Origin: an uncultured Alphaproteobacteria bacterium
GTDB taxonomy: Bacteria; Pseudomonadota; Alphaproteobacteria; HIMB59; GCA-002718135
Assembly (NCBI GenBank): GCA_902613275.1
Contig: CACMGM010000006.1
Span: 1-63,765 of the forward strand
DNA: 63,765 nt
Direction of reading: 5' to 3'
Shown here: piece by piece, positions 1-7,716 of the stretch
How the letters are laid out: every line of letters starts with the position of its first letter
Position numbering within the stretch: position 1 is the stretch's first letter
Notes under the pieces: model-generated
Told to the model about the DNA's origin: nothing
Database searches by the model: none
The model's input: only the letters and a program-made list of their open reading frames with translations
Position numbers and translations under genes: made by a program

Positions 1-15
1 GTTGCAAACAAGTAA

Positions 16-831
16 ATGAAGTTTAAAGTTCGCGGAATTGATACGTTTGCCTCCACTGGAGGCAGACCTTTTGATAAAAATAAACCTCTTATTATATTTA
101 TACACGGCAGTGGACTAACTCACATGGTCTGGGTTTTACAAACACGTTACTTTGCATTCCGCGGATACACCGTTTTAGCTGTAGATTTACCAGGTCACGG
201 ATTATCTTCTGGTGAAAGTTTAAAAACTATTGAAGAAATGGGAGATTGGGTTGGTGATGTAATTGGAGCAGTTGGATGTAAAGAAGCTTCACTAGTAGGA
301 CATTCTCAAGGATGTCTTGTAACAATGGAATGTGTTGCGCAACACCCAGAAAAAATTAAAACCTTAACTCTTATGGGTGGTGCGTCTGCTATTCCGATGA
401 ACCCAGAATTATTAAAGCTAGCTGAAGAGAGTAATCCTAAGGCTGTTGATCTTATGATGGATTTTGCGCATGGCCCTGCAGGACATTTTGGAGGCCATCC
501 TGTTCCAGGTTTATACCACCTAAATGTTGGTTCTATGATTGTTCAAAATAAAGAAATTAAAGATACTCTAGGTGTCGATTTTAGAGCATGTGATAATTAT
601 AAAAATGGACCTGAGGTTGCTAAGAAATTGGATTTACCTACTCTTTCTATATTAGGTGCACAAGACAGAATGTGCCGTTTAAAAGATGGAAAAATTCTTG
701 CTGATTATATTAAAGGATCGGAAGTAAAGATCATTGAAGATTGTGGCCATATGATGCTCTTAGAAGAAGCAGATCAAACATTAGAAATTCTAAAGAAATT
801 CATAGCTGAACACTATCCTTTACCTAATTAG
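16..831 (+). CDS. alpha/beta hydrolase
   Basis: This 271-residue protein has the alpha/beta-hydrolase layout: an oxyanion-type HG pair at residues 30-31, the nucleophile elbow GHSQG at 95-99 with Ser97, an acid in GAQD at Asp217, and a catalytic His at 245 in CGHMM. The triad is complete and correctly spaced, so an active esterase, lipase or C-C hydrolase is expected. It has no signal peptide and is probably cytoplasmic. The substrate cannot be told from sequence. It is the first gene in the window, so whether it belongs to an upstream operon is unknown. It converges on the next small gene, and no clear terminator lies between them. Confidence 0.85.
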   Translation: MKFKVRGIDTFASTGGRPFDKNKPLIIFIHGSGLTHMVWVLQTRYFAFRGYTVLAVDLPGHGLSSGESLKTIEEMGDWVGDVIGAVGCKEASLVGHSQGCLVTMECVAQHPEKIKTLTLMGGASAIPMNPELLKLAEESNPKAVDLMMDFAHGPAGHFGGHPVPGLYHLNVGSMIVQNKEIKDTLGVDFRACDNYKNGPEVAKKLDLPTLSILGAQDRMCRLKDGKILADYIKGSEVKIIEDCGHMMLLEEADQTLEILKKFIAEHYPLPN

Positions 832-856
832 ATAATTTTAAAAAGTTAATCAAAGA

Positions 857-1039
857 CTACTTATTTTCTTCTTTATCAGGTCTTGTAAGTTCCTCGAGTT
901 TACGCATTTCCTCTTCCATTTTAAGCTTTTCTTGCTCTTCACGTTTCTTTTTGCGCTCTTCAGCTTTCATTTTTAGCTTAAGCTCTTTCTGCATTTTGCG
1001 GTCTCCCGCTTTAGATTTGTGATTAAAGTGAATGCCCAT
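857..1039 (-). CDS. small highly charged coiled-coil-like protein
   Basis: This 60-residue protein starts with a short MGIHFNHKSK segment and continues as an almost uninterrupted run of Lys, Glu, Arg, Met and Leu, which predicts one long charged helix. It has no membrane segment, cysteine or enzymatic motif. I do not recognise a function. The conserved-looking N-terminus and the clean position between two genes argue that it is real. Chance translation of A+T-rich DNA could also give Lys/Glu-rich peptides, so confidence is moderate. Confidence 0.6.
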   Translation of the reverse strand: MGIHFNHKSKAGDRKMQKELKLKMKAEERKKKREEQEKLKMEEEMRKLEELTRPDKEENK

Positions 1040-1094
1040 ATAAACCTGGCAACTATATACTAAATATTATGAAATTTTTCTAGACTCTAATTTG

Positions 1095-1289
1095 CTAATT
1101 TCTAGCTAACCAAACAATTACAACAAAGACAAATATAGCAATTGCTTGAAATAATACTCTTAACCGCATTAGTTTATTACTGTGATTTTTGTTAAGTTTT
1201 CCATTTACTGCCATAGCAATAACACCAACAACAACAACTGCTAGAGTTGCTGCCATAAACAAGACAAGTATTATTTGCATTGTACTCAT
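1095..1289 (-). CDS. HIG1-domain twin-transmembrane protein
   Basis: This 64-residue protein has two hydrophobic helices (about residues 4-27 and 43-62) joined by a basic loop containing NKLMRLRVLFQ. That matches the HIG1 (hypoxia-induced) domain, whose members in mitochondria help assemble or stabilise cytochrome oxidase and respiratory supercomplexes. Alphaproteobacteria carry such short stand-alone versions. A role in the inner membrane near the respiratory chain is therefore likely but inferred. The cytochrome oxidase genes themselves lie about 59 kb away in this window. It runs divergently from the following hydrolase. Confidence 0.75.
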   Translation of the reverse strand: MSTMQIILVLFMAATLAVVVVGVIAMAVNGKLNKNHSNKLMRLRVLFQAIAIFVFVVIVWLARN

Positions 1290-1351
1290 AATAATATCTA
1301 TATAAAACTTTTATTCTATGAAACAAGATAACTTAAATAAAGTGTTTGTTT

Positions 1352-2026
1352 ATGGTTGATATTTTAAAAGGTCCGTCAATTACTAAACACCAAAATCCAA
1401 AAAAATTGATGATCATGCTTCATGGATATGGAGATAACGCTACTAATTTTATTCAAATTGCAAATTTAATTGATCAAGATGACTGGGGGATGAAATATGT
1501 TGCATTAAATGCTCCAGATACAATTCAAGATTATCCTATGGGGCATGAATGGTTTCAATTATATCTCAATGGCAATCATATTTCTAATGTTGGTGCAAAA
1601 GAATATGATGTGGCCAAAAAGAAAATATCTGAGAATGTTGAAAAAATTTATAACTCTATTTCTCTTTTGTTAGAAAATTTAAATTTAAAAACGACCGATT
1701 GTTTTGTTATGGGTTTTTCTCAAGGAGGTATGATGGTTTTTGAACTTGGGCAAATACTTCAAAATAAGTTGGCAGGCTTAGCAATTATATCTTCAAGAAT
1801 TATATCAAAAGAACATAAGCCTAATAATGCATTTTTAAAAACACCAATTTTTATTTCTCATGGTGCTCAAGATGCTGTTTTACCTATTTCCAATTACAAC
1901 GAGTCACTTGAAGTCTTAAAAAAGTATAACTACAATTATGAAAATTATCTTATTAAAAGTGACGATCATACAATGTCACAAGAAACAATAACTTTTTTCC
2001 AAAATTTTATTAAAAAAAATATTTAA
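1352..2026 (+). CDS. phospholipase/carboxylesterase family alpha/beta hydrolase
   Basis: This protein belongs to the small phospholipase/carboxylesterase (acyl-protein thioesterase-like) group of alpha/beta hydrolases. Counting from the ATG at 1352 (224 residues) it has HGYGD at 24-28, GFSQGG at 121-126 with nucleophile Ser123, GAQD with Asp174, and DDHT with His206, so the triad is complete. A TTG two codons upstream could extend it slightly, but the ATG is the better start. There is no signal peptide. The family hydrolyses short carboxylic or thioester bonds in the cytoplasm; the natural substrate is unknown. Confidence 0.85.
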   Translation: MVDILKGPSITKHQNPKKLMIMLHGYGDNATNFIQIANLIDQDDWGMKYVALNAPDTIQDYPMGHEWFQLYLNGNHISNVGAKEYDVAKKKISENVEKIYNSISLLLENLNLKTTDCFVMGFSQGGMMVFELGQILQNKLAGLAIISSRIISKEHKPNNAFLKTPIFISHGAQDAVLPISNYNESLEVLKKYNYNYENYLIKSDDHTMSQETITFFQNFIKKNI

Positions 2027-2090
2027 AGTAATCGAATCTTAATATTATATTACTATCTAAATATTATGACTTGGATGAGTAGAAACTAAA

Positions 2091-2645
2091 ATGAGTAACG
2101 CAGAAAATCCAGCTTTAGTTCTTAATGCTGATTTTCGGCCGCTATCTTACTATCCACTTTCTTTATGTTCATGGCAAGACGCTATCAAAGCTGTTTTTCT
2201 TGAAAGAGTTTCAGTTATAGAAAATTACGAGCACGAAGTTCATTCTCCAAATCTTACTTTTAAGTTGCCAAGTGTAATTGCCTTAAAGGATTATGTAACT
2301 CCACAACGAAGACCTGCCTTCACTCGTTTTAATGTTTTTCTGAGAGATAATTTTACTTGCCAATACTGCACTAATCGTTTTCCAGCTAACGAATTAACAT
2401 TTGATCATTTAGTGCCAAAATGTCTGCATGGAAAAACTACTTGGGAAAATGTTGTCTCAGCATGTACGTCATGTAATTTAAAAAAGGGAAGAAAACTTAT
2501 TCAGAACACTGATATGAAACTTTTTAAAAAACCTCTACGACCATCGTCAATTCAACTTCAAAATAATGGTAGAAATTTTCCACCAAATTTTTTGCATGAG
2601 ACTTGGAGAGATTATTTATACTGGGATACAGAATTAGAAAATTAA
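2091..2645 (+). CDS. HNH endonuclease family protein
   Basis: This 184-residue protein has a central zinc-bound HNH fold: Cys90 and Cys93 (CQYC), the Asp105-His106 pair in TFDHLVPK, Asn120, and Cys125 and Cys128 (CTSC). The N-terminal part (NPALVLNADFRPL) is typical of a widespread bacterial HNH family found in ordinary chromosomal contexts rather than in restriction systems. The expected activity is metal-dependent DNA nicking or cleavage, but its cellular role is not established. Its TAA stop overlaps the stop of the convergent coq7 gene in a shared TTAA. Confidence 0.85.
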   Translation: MSNAENPALVLNADFRPLSYYPLSLCSWQDAIKAVFLERVSVIENYEHEVHSPNLTFKLPSVIALKDYVTPQRRPAFTRFNVFLRDNFTCQYCTNRFPANELTFDHLVPKCLHGKTTWENVVSACTSCNLKKGRKLIQNTDMKLFKKPLRPSSIQLQNNGRNFPPNFLHETWRDYLYWDTELEN

Positions 2646-3211
2646 ATTTTTTTTGAGATAGCAATTGCTGTTTTGCATCCAAGCTCTATTACTTTTGACA
2701 TAATTTTATATCCTGGTGCGTTTTCTGCATCATGTTCTATTCCTATATCGTGATGTTCAAGTTCATCATCTCGAAATTTTGAAATTGTTTTTTTTAAATC
2801 TTTATGATCATCACCTAAAAGATCCAATTGTTCTTGATAATGTTCACCAATAACTTTTTCAACAGCGACTGTACAAGCCATGGCAGCTTTTTCACCCATT
2901 AAGGCAGTGGATGCTCCAAGCGCATATCCAGCAACATTCCACAAAGGAAGCAGAGCAGTCGGTCTAACTCTATGTTCTAATATTAATTCATTAAATTTAT
3001 CAATATGCTCTTGTTCTTGATCAGCCATATGTTGAATAGTTTTGCCAAGCTTTGAGCTTTTCCCAAAAATTGCTATTTGCCCATCATATATTTTAGTTGC
3101 ACCATATTCACCAGCATGATCGACTCTTATGATTTCTTCTAAAATCTCTCTATGAGTAGTTCTATTTGACGAGGATTTTTTTTTATATGTTTTTTTCTTT
3201 TTTAAAGCCAT
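2642..3211 (-). CDS. coq7: demethoxyubiquinone hydroxylase Coq7
   Basis: Coq7 is the carboxylate-bridged di-iron monooxygenase that hydroxylates the demethoxyubiquinone ring late in ubiquinone synthesis. Counting from the ATG at 3211 (189 residues), the predicted ligands are present: Glu35 in HAGEYGA, ExxH at 66-69, Glu118, and ExxH at 150-153. The basic KKKKTYKKK head and the membrane-associating helix around residues 88-106 fit the family. A start eight codons further upstream is possible, but it only lengthens the overlap with dsbB; I prefer 3211. It is the last gene of dedA-dsbB-coq7, and ubiA in this window serves the same pathway. Confidence 0.9.
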   Translation of the reverse strand: MALKKKKTYKKKSSSNRTTHREILEEIIRVDHAGEYGATKIYDGQIAIFGKSSKLGKTIQHMADQEQEHIDKFNELILEHRVRPTALLPLWNVAGYALGASTALMGEKAAMACTVAVEKVIGEHYQEQLDLLGDDHKDLKKTISKFRDDELEHHDIGIEHDAENAPGYKIMSKVIELGCKTAIAISKKI

Positions 3212-3677
3212 AGTATCTAAATAAATAAATAGCATTTAAAATAAAAATAACTAGTAAAACAAGCGTATTAATTGAAGCAGCAGAAATTCCAAAAAAACTC
3301 CAAATAACTTCATCACAATTGATTACCTGTTTTGATAATATCTGTGCTTTAAGGTCTGTAGTATTCTCACTGTTTGTTAACATTGCTGAACAACCTGCTG
3401 GTCCTTTAAGAATTTTATTTTCAACTCCTACGTGCCATATAGAATAAAAAAGCCCGTAAACTGATGCAAACTGTATTACTAAATAAAGCCAAATTTTATT
3501 GAAATTTTTGAATAAAAAAATCAAAATCAAACATATTAAAATTAAATAATATGGATGTCTTTGCTTTAAACACAATTCACATGGCTGAAGATTAAAAAAA
3601 TATTCTGCAATTAATGCTGATAATATCGAGATTAGAGAAATAATAAATAAAAGTGTTGTCCAATTACGAATTATCAT
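3183..3677 (-). CDS. dsbB: disulfide bond formation protein DsbB
   Basis: DsbB is an inner-membrane protein that reoxidises the periplasmic thiol oxidase DsbA and passes electrons to ubiquinone. The 164-residue sequence has four hydrophobic segments, the first-loop CxxC (Cys33 and Cys36 in PCELC) next to the quinone-site Arg40, and the second periplasmic loop pair Cys96 and Cys121. These are the expected redox cysteines. It overlaps the upstream dedA-type gene by 4 bases (ATGA) and the downstream coq7 by about 29 bases, so it is translationally coupled. No dsbA gene is in the window. Confidence 0.9.
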   Translation of the reverse strand: MIIRNWTTLLFIISLISILSALIAEYFFNLQPCELCLKQRHPYYLILICLILIFLFKNFNKIWLYLVIQFASVYGLFYSIWHVGVENKILKGPAGCSAMLTNSENTTDLKAQILSKQVINCDEVIWSFFGISAASINTLVLLVIFILNAIYLFRYYGFKKEKNI

Positions 3678-4258
3678 AAAAATCTAATTATAAACACACT
3701 TCCAATAAGTAAAATAAAAAACACAATAGTTAAAATATTAAAATATTTATCAATAATTAACTTAATTTTTTCACCAAAAAAATAGAGTAGTATTGCTATT
3801 AAATAAAATCTTAATCCTCGACCAATAATAGAAACAATAATAAACAAAAAGATATTTAATCCAAATACACCGCTTGCAATTGTAATAAACTTATAAGGAA
3901 ATGGAGTTATTCCAGCACCAAGAACAATCAATATACCAAATTCTTTGTAATAATTTTCAAAAATATTAAAAGAATTTTCTAAATGATAAAAGTCTACAAT
4001 ATAAATACCTACTGAATTGTAAAAAAAATATCCTATTGCGTATCCTAGTATTCCACCTAGAACTGAAAACAGTGTACACATAAAAGCATAAAATAAAGCC
4101 CTTGCTTTGGAAGCTAATGCCATTGGTATTAACAATATGTCTGGTGGAATTGGAAAAAATGAGCTTTCTGCAAATGATATTAAACTTAAATACCATTTTG
4201 CATTTTTATGTTGTGCTTTTTCTAAGGTCCAATTGTAAGTTCTTTTAAGAAAATTCAT
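3674..4258 (-). CDS. DedA/YqaA family membrane protein (VTT domain)
   Basis: This 194-residue protein matches the YqaA branch of the DedA/SNARE-associated family. The segment around residues 28-45 with SFAESSFFPIPPDILL is the re-entrant loop signature, followed by a Gly-rich helix (GGILGYAIGYFF) and further membrane segments with a conserved Arg near residue 147. DedA proteins help lipid movement across membranes and envelope homeostasis; the exact role of the YqaA group is not settled. It heads the minus-strand operon with dsbB and coq7 and is divergent from the MFS gene. Confidence 0.85.
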   Translation of the reverse strand: MNFLKRTYNWTLEKAQHKNAKWYLSLISFAESSFFPIPPDILLIPMALASKARALFYAFMCTLFSVLGGILGYAIGYFFYNSVGIYIVDFYHLENSFNIFENYYKEFGILIVLGAGITPFPYKFITIASGVFGLNIFLFIIVSIIGRGLRFYLIAILLYFFGEKIKLIIDKYFNILTIVFFILLIGSVFIIRFL

Positions 4259-4334
4259 TTAATTTATTTTTTTTAATAATTTTGATTTATACTATTAATG
4301 ATTTTAAATCTAAATTATCATAAATATTTCTTAA

Positions 4335-5531
4335 ATGGAAAATATAGAGACTAAAGAATTAAAAACCGCATTTTATGCAACCTTTTCACAAGGGTTCTTT
4401 GCTACATTAACCTTCAGTATGTTTATGGTAAATTCACCAATTCTTTTTGATTTGATTGATATGACAAAAACAGAATTTTCTATAGGATTTATTATTTTTG
4501 GTATTTGTAATGTAATTACAAACCAACTAACAACCCGTTTTTTACTCCCAAAAATAGGAAGCACAAATTGTTTAATAATTGCAAGGTTAATGTACGCATT
4601 TATTCCATTTTCTATTTTTTACTTCTCTTCTTATAATTTTTTTATTTTTGTATCTATGTTGTGGGGTATTTCTATTGGCATACAAGCACCAAATATTTTT
4701 ACGCAAGTTGCAATAATAGAAGAGAAAACAAAAAAAATTCTTAATCCTATATTTAAATCATCCTTTAATTTTGGTTTTCTTATTGGGGCAGGAATATCTA
4801 GTTTATGTCTAGGTTTTGAAATTGACCCTGTCTATACAACTTTTATTGTAGGTTTGTTTGTTTTTATATCAACTTTGACTATGCATTTCTATGGATTGAA
4901 TATGAAATATGATGTTGTTAATAAGAATCCAAGATTTTCAATTCCAAATTATAAAATTATCATGTTTGCATCAATTAACATGTGTATTATTGCATTTATG
5001 GGAATAATAATTCAATGGTCACCCTTATGGCTCGTTACTGATCTTTCTGCGCCAATTTTTTTAGTTGGTTCAATAGTTATTTTTTTTAATTTAGGTGAGA
5101 TCATAAGTAATATCTTTGCATCAAAACTGATTACAAAACTTGGTGAAGTAATTGTAGGTCCATGTTTTGCAATGATTGGATCTACAATATTAGTTTTAAG
5201 TATTTTTTCTCAAAATATAATTATTATTTTTATAGCCATAACACTTTTTGGTATGTTAATTTCCAATGTTATGCCCATAGTATTTAGGCAGGCAGTAAAA
5301 AATTCTCAAAATCCTATCCCAGTTACTATTTCTCATGTATCAAGTATTGCTTTTGTCGGAGCTATATTTGGGCCTGCTGTTGTTGGAATTTCAGCTGAAA
5401 CTTTTGGCTTAACGTTTAACATGTATGCATTAGGTATAATAATGTTTTTGATTGCTACACTAATGTTATTAATAATGCGTGAAAATAAAATGGTAGGAGT
5501 AGAGGGAATCGAACCCACACCACCGAAGTGA
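4335..5531 (+). CDS. MFS transporter ending inside tRNA-Leu
   Basis: This 398-residue protein is almost entirely hydrophobic, with about twelve membrane helices in two halves separated near residue 200, as in the major facilitator superfamily. Sequence such as FGICNVITNQLTTR around residues 57-70 lies where the family has its cytoplasmic loop 2-3 motif. It probably exchanges a small molecule across the inner membrane by proton coupling; the substrate is unknown. The reading frame has no stop before the tRNA on the opposite strand, and its last residues (VGVEGIEPTPPK) are encoded by the antisense of tRNA-Leu. The gene may really use this stop, or the natural end was lost; the membrane part is complete either way. 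Confidence 0.8.
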   Translation: MENIETKELKTAFYATFSQGFFATLTFSMFMVNSPILFDLIDMTKTEFSIGFIIFGICNVITNQLTTRFLLPKIGSTNCLIIARLMYAFIPFSIFYFSSYNFFIFVSMLWGISIGIQAPNIFTQVAIIEEKTKKILNPIFKSSFNFGFLIGAGISSLCLGFEIDPVYTTFIVGLFVFISTLTMHFYGLNMKYDVVNKNPRFSIPNYKIIMFASINMCIIAFMGIIIQWSPLWLVTDLSAPIFLVGSIVIFFNLGEIISNIFASKLITKLGEVIVGPCFAMIGSTILVLSIFSQNIIIIFIAITLFGMLISNVMPIVFRQAVKNSQNPIPVTISHVSSIAFVGAIFGPAVVGISAETFGLTFNMYALGIIMFLIATLMLLIMRENKMVGVEGIEPTPPK

Positions 5532-5575
5532 CCGGATTTTGAATCCGGCGCGTCTACCAGTTCCGCCATACTCCC
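5491..5575 (-). tRNA. tRNA-Leu (anticodon CAA)
   Basis: On the minus strand this 85-base segment folds as a class II tRNA. The acceptor stem is GGGAGTA paired with TACTCCT (a G-U closing pair), the anticodon arm is CCGGA/TCCGG with loop TTCAAAA, and the T arm carries GTTCGATTC. A long variable arm follows (CACTTCGGTG region) and CCA is encoded. The anticodon CAA reads the leucine codon UUG. Its 3' end overlaps the end of the MFS reading frame on the plus strand. Confidence 0.95.
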
Positions 5576-5645
5576 TTATTTAAACTTTACTCTGGTTTTA
5601 ATTATTAGTCTATTAGTTTAAATAATTTATTTTTTTTTATTACAA

Positions 5646-6248
5646 TTATCTTTTTAAATTAAATTTTGAAGAAATAGTTGTGTACTCACTATATCCCATT
5701 CTTGCTATATATCGCATTGCAACACTATCAACTCTATTATTCTTAATAAATTTGTTATTTATAAAAATTCCAATTACTTCACCAACAATCATTGTAGAGA
5801 TTTTTTTTGAATTTGATTTTAATTTTATTGTTTTAACTAATTTACACTCTAAATTTACAGGACTATCTTTAACTGACGGAGCTTTAACAAGTCTTGATTT
5901 TTTCTTTTTTAAATTTGACAAAATAAATTCATCTTCATCTGGTTTGAAATCTATGGAAGATATATTCATTTTATTTCGTAAAGTAGAGGTTGCAAAGTTT
6001 ACAACAAATTCTTTTGTGGTCAAAATATTTGATAACGAATCTTTATATTTGCCATGTACTGAACTACCATTTGAACAAAACATCACTTGTGGCGGTTCAT
6101 CAGCTACAGCATTAAAATATGAATAAGGTGCTAAGTTAGCAACTCCATTTTTATTAATAGAGGATATCCATCCAATTGGTCGAGGAAAAACCAGTGACTT
6201 AAATGGATCTATTTTAAAAGGACTTCCCTTTTTTGGTTCATAAAACAT
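5646..6248 (-). CDS. flavin reductase-like FMN-binding protein
   Basis: This 200-residue protein matches the flavin reductase-like (DIM6/NTAB) split-barrel family. The N-terminal block PRPIGWISSINKNG (about residues 23-36) followed by NLAPYSYFNAVADEPPQVMF is diagnostic for FMN binding. Members reduce FMN with NAD(P)H or act as partner reductases for flavin monooxygenases; some have other flavoprotein roles. It is the last gene of galE-galT-sufE-flavin reductase, 8 bases after sufE. No partner oxygenase is visible next to it, so the substrate is unknown. Confidence 0.85.
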   Translation of the reverse strand: MFYEPKKGSPFKIDPFKSLVFPRPIGWISSINKNGVANLAPYSYFNAVADEPPQVMFCSNGSSVHGKYKDSLSNILTTKEFVVNFATSTLRNKMNISSIDFKPDEDEFILSNLKKKKSRLVKAPSVKDSPVNLECKLVKTIKLKSNSKKISTMIVGEVIGIFINNKFIKNNRVDSVAMRYIARMGYSEYTTISSKFNLKR

Positions 6249-6256
6249 TATCTATT

Positions 6257-6670
6257 TTATACATAAGAATTTGCGTACTCTTTTATTTTTTCAAGCATTG
6301 AATAAACACCATTCCTTCTCCCTGGGGTTAAAAGAGTATCAAGTTCTAAAGTATTTAACATGTTAAAGTCAGAATTTTTAATTTCAGATGGATTCCTATC
6401 ACCATAAATATCACATAGAATTGTCACCATACCCTTTGATATAAATGCATCTGAGTCATAATAAAATGAAAGTTTATTTTCTTTTAATTGAGGCACTAAC
6501 CAAACTTGTGCCTGACATCCTGAGACTTTAAAGGACTCATTTCTATATTCTTCAGGAAAATCTTTAGCATTTTTTGCTTGATCAATTAAAAACTTGTACT
6601 TATCCATTCCATCATCGAATAGATCTAGACTCTCTTTGTAGTAATTTATTTTTTCTTCTATTGTTTTCAT
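6257..6670 (-). CDS. sufE: SufE-family sulfur acceptor
   Basis: SufE accepts sulfur from the cysteine desulfurase SufS and hands it to the SufBCD scaffold for iron-sulfur cluster assembly. The 137-residue protein has the conserved active-site loop VSGCQAQVW with acceptor Cys52, and the following block YYDSDAFISKGMVTILCDIYG fits the SufE/CsdE fold. Its start overlaps the stop of galT by 4 bases, so it is coupled to the galactose genes although functionally unrelated. The other suf genes are not in the window. Confidence 0.9.
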   Translation of the reverse strand: MKTIEEKINYYKESLDLFDDGMDKYKFLIDQAKNAKDFPEEYRNESFKVSGCQAQVWLVPQLKENKLSFYYDSDAFISKGMVTILCDIYGDRNPSEIKNSDFNMLNTLELDTLLTPGRRNGVYSMLEKIKEYANSYV

Positions 6671-7716
6671 GACATAAATTTTCTTAATACTTTAGCAGAA
6701 TCTTCTGGCAATACATCCATAATGAATACACCAGCCATTGACTCAGAGCCTGCTAAAACTTTAGGTTTATCTTCGTGTCTTAAAGGTGGATAAAATTCAA
6801 CGTGAAAATGAAACTTTTTATCATCCATTTCAGGGGAAGCATGTAAGCCCATTATATATGGGCATCTTTTATTCAGAAAAGTGTCATACCCTTTCACAAC
6901 CTGTTGAATACATTTAGAAAAATCTTCAGTTTGTTTATCGTTAAATTTCCAAGGGCCTGCAATTTGATTTCTTGGTATTATCCATACCTCGTAAGCATAT
7001 CTTGCAAAAGGTGGTACGGCTGCAATAAAATTTTCATTTTGATACACATAATATTTCTCCTCCAGCTGCTTCATAATTTTAATTAAAAAGTTCTCTTTTT
7101 TAAATGCCCTTATTTCTTTTTCAATTGCAGGAGGAATAAAAGGATAAGCATAAATTTGACCATGTGGATGATGAAGCGTAACACCACATTCTTCCCCTCT
7201 GTTTTCAAAAGGTAGAACATATTTAACATCAGGTTTCTTTTGCAACTCAATATATCTATCAATCCAAACTTTAGTTAATAATTCTATTCGCTCTAAAGGC
7301 ATTTCAGAAATCGTATCAAGATGTGCTGGGGAATAGACAACTACTTCACAATCTCCTTTTGAAGGATTACTTAAAATTTTTTCTAAAAATATATTTTCTC
7401 CTTTGGGATTAAAGCTAGCCCAACGATTTGGAAAGACTGCAACTTCGAAGTTTGAAAATGGTATTTCTGTTGGATAATTTAAATTCGCTCCTGGACAAAG
7501 TGGGCAATATTCTTTTGGCGGAAATGCAGTTCTATTTTTTCTTCCCGCGGAGTAGGTAACCCATTCTTCTCTTGAAGGGTTCCATCTCAAATGAGGCTTA
7601 GGAATTTCTGTTATTTCAAGTTCTTGGCTTGGGGACTCTTTATGTTCTTTATAGCCATAAAGATAAAGTTCTTTTTTATCATTTCTTATAAAAACTCTTT
7701 TATGTATTTGATTCAT
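6667..7716 (-). CDS. galT: galactose-1-phosphate uridylyltransferase GalT
   Basis: GalT exchanges UMP between UDP-glucose and galactose-1-phosphate in the Leloir pathway. The 349-residue protein has the HIT-type active site HPHGQ at 183-187, with His185 as the nucleophile that becomes uridylylated. Cys71 and Cys74 (CPLCPG) are in the position of the structural zinc ligands. The C-terminal half keeps the second HIT-like block GLHASPEMDDKKFHFHVEFYPP. It overlaps galE by 17 bases. Galactokinase and mutarotase are not in the window, so galactose use depends on genes elsewhere. Confidence 0.93.
   Translation of the reverse strand: MNQIHKRVFIRNDKKELYLYGYKEHKESPSQELEITEIPKPHLRWNPSREEWVTYSAGRKNRTAFPPKEYCPLCPGANLNYPTEIPFSNFEVAVFPNRWASFNPKGENIFLEKILSNPSKGDCEVVVYSPAHLDTISEMPLERIELLTKVWIDRYIELQKKPDVKYVLPFENRGEECGVTLHHPHGQIYAYPFIPPAIEKEIRAFKKENFLIKIMKQLEEKYYVYQNENFIAAVPPFARYAYEVWIIPRNQIAGPWKFNDKQTEDFSKCIQQVVKGYDTFLNKRCPYIMGLHASPEMDDKKFHFHVEFYPPLRHEDKPKVLAGSESMAGVFIMDVLPEDSAKVLRKFMS

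Noticed and set aside
3966..4196. 76-codon frame on the same strand as the DedA-type gene
   Set aside because: It is an alternative frame inside a well-supported membrane protein gene.
5333..5569. 78-codon minus-strand frame opening AELVDAPDSKSG
   Set aside because: Its N-terminus is translated from the tRNA-Leu gene, a common false protein, and the rest is antisense to the MFS gene.
5680..6126. 148-codon plus-strand frame
   Set aside because: It lies entirely antisense to the flavin reductase gene, is Phe/Ile-rich and has no recognisable motif.
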